From contig NZ_JBKQWY010000003.1 of the NCBI RefSeq assembly GCF_047308265.1, forward strand, positions 248,001 to 312,000: 64,000 nt of DNA, written 5' to 3'. A program made the translations under genes and the position numbers. Below, piece by piece: positions 60,117-64,000 of this stretch (its first letter is position 1; the number at the start of each line of letters is the position of its first letter). A model generated the notes under the pieces. It made no database searches, was not told where the DNA came from, and saw only the letters and a list, made by a program, of their open reading frames with translations. Source of the stretch: Maricaulis sp047308265. Its GTDB lineage: Bacteria > Pseudomonadota > Alphaproteobacteria > Caulobacterales > Maricaulaceae.

Positions 60117-61487
60117 CTATTCGCCAAACGAACCGGCAGGTCCGGGAAAGACGATCGGGGTTTCCGACCCGTCCAGCGCCACGGCGGACACACCAAAATA
60201 ATAATTGTCGATCACAATATTCTCGAGCGTGAAGGTGTCGACCTGTCCGACAAACCGGCTATGCGTCCACTGCGCCGCATCGGTCAGACGCCACCACACC
60301 CGATACCCCGCCAGGTTTTCAGCGGCCTCACCTGTGGCCAGGTCCCAACGGATCGTGGTTGAGGGTTGCACAGCCCCCGTAACTTCCACATTGGACGGGA
60401 TGGGCGGCGCCCCCGCGATCTGCGCCATGACGGCAATATTGAGGGCCGTCAACTTGCGGGCATAGTCAAAATCCACCCCGTCGATCGTATCACCAAAGGC
60501 GCGCCCGTCCTCGGTACGCAGATCCTGGTGCTGACGATCATAATGCTCGTTGGTCTCCATGATCCGCACACCGGGAATGCCGGCCTCGTTAAACGGGCGG
60601 TGATGGCCGCCGCGCCGGAAGCGATCAAGGCGGTAGATCATCATGACATCCAGATTGGGGATATACTGATCAGCGGTCCGGTCGACCATGCGGGCGATCT
60701 GGCGGGACGGACTGTCGACCTCGCCGCCTGTGAACCGGCGAATGCGAGCTTCCTCCAGGGTTTCATTCGCCCGGGTCCCTTCGGAGAACACCCGGGCCGT
60801 CGCGTTATTGGTCACTCCATTGATGCCAGAGATATTGCCGATCATGTCGTTGTTGAGCACAGCCTTGATACGCCAGCCATTTTCCAAGGCGTGAGTGGCG
60901 ACGATACGCCCCCCGAACAATCCCTGTTCCTCGCCGGACAGACCGGCATAGACGATGCTACCGTCAAACTCGTGCTGGCTGAGAACGCGGGCCGCCTCCA
61001 ACACACCGGCCATGCCCGAGGCATTATCATTGGCGCCGGGATTGTCCGATGTGCTGTCCAGCGCGTCGGACACACGGCTGTCGATATCACCGGACATCAT
61101 GACCATGCGATCCGGATCGATCCGCCCCCGCTGGATGGCGATCACATTGACGATCTCGGTCGGTTCGGGAATGCGCGGCTGACTGAAGGTCGTGCCGGAC
61201 ACATACATCACTTCAAGACATCCGCCACAGGCCTGGGAAATGCGATTGAATTCGTCATAGATCCAGCGGCGGGCGGCTCCGATGCCACGTGTCTCACTCT
61301 GCGTATCAGACAGTGTGTGGCGCGTACCAAATCCGGCGAGCGTGCGGACATCCTCTTCCAGACGATCCGCCGACACATCGGCCACATATTGATGAATGGC
61401 CAGGACTTCCGATGGAGGCGCATGTTGGGCCGTCGCCGCTCCGCTCAGCACACAAATCGCTGCGATGGTTGATATAGTCTTGCGCAT
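60117..61487 (-). CDS. Exported M28-family aminopeptidase-like protein
   Basis: 456 aa with signal peptide (ends near ATAQ, about 21). Peptidase region (about 105-360): GANDNASG (151-158) and LSGEEQGLFGG (184-194) hold metal Asp154 and the Glu pair, NNDMIGN the second Asp, and NEHYDRQHQDLR a His. The first zinc ligand, normally His in a GAHxDS motif, is Asp134 here (SGDIDS). A C-terminal domain (about 370-456) looks fibronectin type III-like. Family members are zinc aminopeptidases or glutaminyl cyclases; which one applies is not known. Confidence 0.8.
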   Translation of the reverse strand: MRKTISTIAAICVLSGAATAQHAPPSEVLAIHQYVADVSADRLEEDVRTLAGFGTRHTLSDTQSETRGIGAARRWIYDEFNRISQACGGCLEVMYVSGTTFSQPRIPEPTEIVNVIAIQRGRIDPDRMVMMSGDIDSRVSDALDSTSDNPGANDNASGMAGVLEAARVLSQHEFDGSIVYAGLSGEEQGLFGGRIVATHALENGWRIKAVLNNDMIGNISGINGVTNNATARVFSEGTRANETLEEARIRRFTGGEVDSPSRQIARMVDRTADQYIPNLDVMMIYRLDRFRRGGHHRPFNEAGIPGVRIMETNEHYDRQHQDLRTEDGRAFGDTIDGVDFDYARKLTALNIAVMAQIAGAPPIPSNVEVTGAVQPSTTIRWDLATGEAAENLAGYRVWWRLTDAAQWTHSRFVGQVDTFTLENIVIDNYYFGVSAVALDGSETPIVFPGPAGSFGE

Positions 61488-61648
61488 ATCCCTCTCCCCT
61501 GGATTGCAGACTCAACAGGCTAGTTCGAATTTGTCCGGAGTAAATGTCCCGGCGCTGCGCTTCACACGAGTGTGTTCGCACGCCCTACACGCTTGCCACA
61601 CCTCCCTACACGGCCTAGCGTGCGCGCGGATTTCAATCGGGGGTGACA

Positions 61649-62065
61649 GTGAATCCTGTCGACGCCATTCGCAGTGTGTGGTCGCAATACGCGTCCTTCA
61701 AAGGCCGGGCACGGCGCAGTGAATACTGGTGGTGGGCCCTGTTTTCGACCCTGCTCATCTACGGCCCCTTTATCATCCTCGGGCTTTTGACCGATGGTCA
61801 GGGGATCGAGGCCTTTCCTGTCGCCGTACAAGTGGTCCTCAGCCTCATATTCATGATTATCTTGATCGGCCTGTTGATCCCGGGTCTGGCTGTCACGGTG
61901 CGACGCCTGCATGACTCTGACAGATCGGGGTGGCTCTACCTGATCAATTTCATCCCTTATGTGGGCTGGATTGTCGTATTCATCTTCATGTTACTGCCGG
62001 GCACGCGAGGGCCCAATACGCATGGCCCTGATCCCAAAGGTATTGATCACGGCATTTTCGAGTAG
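61649..62065 (+). CDS. DUF805 membrane protein, first copy
   Basis: About 138 aa. DUF805 signature: WSQYASFKGRARRSEYWWW at the start, then three or four hydrophobic helices, VTVRRLHDSDRSGWL, and the final GPNTHGPDPKGID. Role unknown; the family is widespread in bacterial inner membranes. GTG 61649 is preferred, with GGGGG 5 bases upstream; a GTG at 61643 is nearly as good. A second copy follows 59 bases after the stop. Confidence 0.85.
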   Translation: MNPVDAIRSVWSQYASFKGRARRSEYWWWALFSTLLIYGPFIILGLLTDGQGIEAFPVAVQVVLSLIFMIILIGLLIPGLAVTVRRLHDSDRSGWLYLINFIPYVGWIVVFIFMLLPGTRGPNTHGPDPKGIDHGIFE

Positions 62066-62124
62066 CAATTGCCTTTCGCGTATCAGGCGATAGGCTTGCC
62101 GATCCCAAGATTAAGGAGGGAATC

Positions 62125-62502
62125 ATGGGTTTTGTAGACGCTATCAAAAGCGGTTTTAGCAATTATGTGGGCTTCCAGGGCCGAGCCCGTCGGTCCGAGT
62201 ACTGGTTTTTCTACCTGTTTTACATTCTTGTCTCGTTCGTGACCGGATTCCTTGACGGGCTGATCTTCGGCACCACAGGCCTGTTCACCATTGTGGGTAT
62301 TCTGGCGCTGTTGCTGCCTATGTTCGCGCTGGGCTTTCGTCGCCTGCATGACACCGGCCGTTCGGCCTGGTGGTTGCTGATCGGTCTGATCCCGCTGGTC
62401 GGCTTCATCGTGCTGCTTGTCTTCTATGTTCAGGACAGCCAGCCGGGCACCAATAAATATGGCCCGAACCCGAAGGGTATCGACACCGCCGTCTTCGAAT
62501 AA
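62125..62502 (+). CDS. DUF805 membrane protein, second copy
   Basis: 125 aa, a paralogue of the preceding gene: NYVGFQGRARRSEYWFF, three hydrophobic helices, FRRLHDTGRSAWWLL and the final YGPNPKGID. It has a strong site AGGAGGG 5 bases before ATG. Tandem duplication with divergence is likely. Function of the family is not known. Confidence 0.87.
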   Translation: MGFVDAIKSGFSNYVGFQGRARRSEYWFFYLFYILVSFVTGFLDGLIFGTTGLFTIVGILALLLPMFALGFRRLHDTGRSAWWLLIGLIPLVGFIVLLVFYVQDSQPGTNKYGPNPKGIDTAVFE

Positions 62503-62529
62503 GGCGTCCACGCGCTTATCCAGACAGAA

Positions 62530-62553
62530 AACGGGGCCCCGCGGGGCCCCGTT
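62530..62553. terminator. GC-rich palindrome between convergent genes
   Basis: AACGGGGCCCC (62530-62540) and GGGGCCCCGTT (62543-62553) form an 11-bp self-complementary stem, with AGAAA on the left and CCAGTTT on the right. It can terminate both DUF805 and thiolase transcripts. Confidence 0.6.
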
Positions 62554-62628
62554 CCAGTTTGCACTTTCATGTAAGTAACGGATCGGTCCGGTTGGCATCA
62601 ATGCTCCGCAGAACCGATCAAGATGCGA

Positions 62629-63831
62629 TCAGGCCACCTCAAATAGGCCTGCAGCACCCATTCCGCCGCCCACGCACATGGTGCAGACAACATATTTCGC
62701 GCCGCGGCGTTTGCCTTCGATCAGAGCGTGTCCAACCATGCGTGCACCTGACATGCCATAGGGGTGTCCGATGGAAATCGCACCGCCATTGACGTTCAGA
62801 TTCTCGTCGGGAATGCCCAGCGTGTCGCGGCAATAAAGAACCTGAACGGCAAACGCCTCGTTCAGCTCCCACAGATCAATATCATCCATGGTCAGGCCAT
62901 TGGCCTTGAGCAATTTCGGCACCGCGTGGATCGGGCCAATTCCCATTTCATCCGGGTCGAGACCGGCCACGGCCATGCCGCGATACACGCCCAGCGGCTG
63001 CAATCCGCGACGCTCGGCTTCGCGCGCTTCCATCAACACGGATGCGGAGGCGCCATCTGAAAGCTGAGAGGCATTCCCGGCGGTGATGAACTTGCCTTCG
63101 GCGACCTTGAGCCCGCCCTTGAAGACCGGTTTCAGCCCGCCCAGACTCTCTGCCGTTGTGCCCGGACGATTGCCCTCATCCTTCTCCAGCGTCACTTCGA
63201 TATCGGAAACCTCACCCGTCTCCTTGTTCATGAATTTCATGACGGACGGCAGGGCAACAATCTCGTCGTCAAACTTGCCCGCTTCCTGGGCCGCATGCGT
63301 GCGCGCCTGCGATTGTGCGGCATAGGCGTCCTGGGCCTCACGGGAGACGCCATAACGCTCCGCGACGATCTCGGCCGTCTCGATCATCGACATATAGAGG
63401 TCGGGCTGGTTTTCCTGGATCCAGGGGTCAAAGGCCCGATGGATGTTCATGTGTTCATTCTGGACGAGGGAAATACTCTCCAGTCCGCCCCCCACAGTGA
63501 CCGTCATGCCATCGGCAATGATCTGTTTGGCGGCTGTGGCGATCGCCATCATGCCCGAGGCACACTGTCGATCCATGGACATGCCGGCAATCGAGGTCGG
63601 CAGACCGGCCCGAATGGCACACTGACGCGCGGGGTTCTGGAAGGTCGAGCCCTGCTGCATGGCCGCACCCATGACCACATCATCAATCTCATTGGGGTCA
63701 ATGCCCGCGCGTTCAACCGCATGCTTGATGGCATGACCGCCCAAGGCCTGGGCCTGGGTGTCGTTGAACGCGCCGCGATAGGCCTTGCCGATCGGGGTCC
63801 GGGCTGTGGAAACGATGACTGCTTCACGCAT
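62629..63831 (-). CDS. Acetyl-CoA C-acyltransferase (thiolase)
   Basis: 400 aa. Nucleophile Cys90 in DRQCASGM, active-site His in GHPYGMSGAR, and the second Cys in CVGGGMG near 386 are present, with NEAFAVQ before them. Degradative thiolase, cleaving 3-ketoacyl-CoA with CoA in beta-oxidation; the length and motifs fit FadA-type or AtoB-type enzymes. It is the gene following a TesB-like thioesterase on the same strand, suggesting lipid metabolism. Confidence 0.93.
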   Translation of the reverse strand: MREAVIVSTARTPIGKAYRGAFNDTQAQALGGHAIKHAVERAGIDPNEIDDVVMGAAMQQGSTFQNPARQCAIRAGLPTSIAGMSMDRQCASGMMAIATAAKQIIADGMTVTVGGGLESISLVQNEHMNIHRAFDPWIQENQPDLYMSMIETAEIVAERYGVSREAQDAYAAQSQARTHAAQEAGKFDDEIVALPSVMKFMNKETGEVSDIEVTLEKDEGNRPGTTAESLGGLKPVFKGGLKVAEGKFITAGNASQLSDGASASVLMEAREAERRGLQPLGVYRGMAVAGLDPDEMGIGPIHAVPKLLKANGLTMDDIDLWELNEAFAVQVLYCRDTLGIPDENLNVNGGAISIGHPYGMSGARMVGHALIEGKRRGAKYVVCTMCVGGGMGAAGLFEVA

Positions 63832-63841
63832 AACTCTCTCC

Positions 63842-63897
63842 TTTATGCCAGTGTGTTTATGCCGGTGTGTTTATGCCGGTGTGTTTATGCCGGTGTG
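63842..63897. repeat. Four tandem copies of a 14-bp unit
   Basis: TTTATGCCGGTGTG repeated four times without spacer (63842-63855, 63856-63869, 63870-63883, 63884-63897); only the first copy differs (CCA for CCG). On the minus strand each copy reads CACACCGGCATAAA and contains a TAA; the first, upstream copy supplies the stop codon and last codons of the thioesterase-like gene. Confidence 0.9.
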
Positions 63898-64000
63898 CGA
63901 TACCAGACGGTCTGCTGGCTGGTGGCGAGCAGAACGCCTTCCCGGCTCCACAGCCGGGCATGTTGATCAAAGAAACCGCGCGTGCCGCGCGCGCCCTCAG
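63885..64000 (-). CDS. C-terminal end of a TesB-like acyl-CoA thioesterase, truncated by window
   Basis: Open frame running off the window edge; the last 37 or so codons are visible. FFDQHARLWSREGVLLATSQ and the final QTVWYR follow the C-terminal signature of TesB/thioesterase II hot-dog proteins (GFFDxxGRLWASxxQ...R). Such enzymes hydrolyse acyl-CoA to free acid and CoA. Stop TAA is at 63887-63885, inside the tandem repeat. Same strand as the thiolase, 53 bases apart. Confidence 0.75.
   Translation of the reverse strand, partial: EGARGTRGFFDQHARLWSREGVLLATSQQTVWYRTPA

Noticed and set aside
63842..63897. Possible CRISPR array
   Set aside because: The 14-bp units abut without spacers, and no cas genes are present.

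Overview
The window looks like a chromosomal segment of a GC-rich, free-living alphaproteobacterium. Inference from gene content points to the Maricaulales/Hyphomonadaceae neighbourhood: large TonB-dependent receptors, a five-step hut pathway through HutF, a YerC/TrpR-like gene heading the his operon, a glyoxylate shunt with a short-chain-acyl-CoA-type regulator, and many GGAG/GGGGAG ribosome binding sites. No rRNA, tRNA, CRISPR array, insertion sequence, integrase or phage gene was found. Genes are tightly packed, many overlapping by 1-4 bases.

Layout. 0-9 kb: end of a lytic transglycosylase, a secreted HExxH protein, a catabolic threonine dehydratase, an acyl-CoA ligase, a superinfection-immunity-type small membrane protein, two nitroreductase paralogues (one with the iodotyrosine deiodinase substrate triad), and L-threonine 3-dehydrogenase without the usual structural zinc cysteines. 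8.4-12.6 kb: unknown membrane proteins, including an SPFH-tail-like protein. 12.8-16 kb: kbl (partner of tdh, here 4.5 kb away), a DUF5694-type protein and a HAD phosphatase.

15.9-23.3 kb: complete histidine utilisation locus, hutU-hutG-hutH-hutI divergent from hutF-hutC, with a HutC-type palindrome between them. 23.3-32.3 kb: histidine biosynthesis operon yerC-like, hisG, hisD-hisB fusion, hisH, hisA, hisF, hisIE, running with a 12-base gap into a TonB-dependent receptor and a beta-lactamase-fold hydrolase. A trp-operator-like palindrome lies between this operon and divergent acs.

32.5-42.5 kb: acetate/C2 metabolism (acs, aceB, aceA, a divergent RamB/ScfR-type regulator with a palindromic site) and a large hybrid sensor kinase. 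42.7-53.6 kb: a candidate catabolic island: ferritin-like diiron protein, fatty acid hydroxylase/sterol desaturase, large TonB receptor, and a divergent operon of serine hydrolase, GMC dehydrogenase, aldehyde dehydrogenase and SDR. This reads as uptake, ester/amide cleavage, then alcohol to aldehyde to acid. 53.7-64 kb: a lipoprotein behind a near-ideal lac-type palindrome, ada, a D-aminoacylase-type amidohydrolase with an SBF transporter and a divergent HxlR regulator, an M28 peptidase, two DUF805 proteins, a thiolase, and the end of a TesB-like thioesterase preceding a 4 x 14-bp tandem repeat.

The most unusual items are the HisD-HisB fusion, the TonB receptor/hydrolase pair attached to the his operon, the zinc-site-less TDH, the 42.7-53.6 kb island, and several strong palindromes with a plausible cognate regulator next door. 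All functions are read from sequence motifs by eye; no database search was run.
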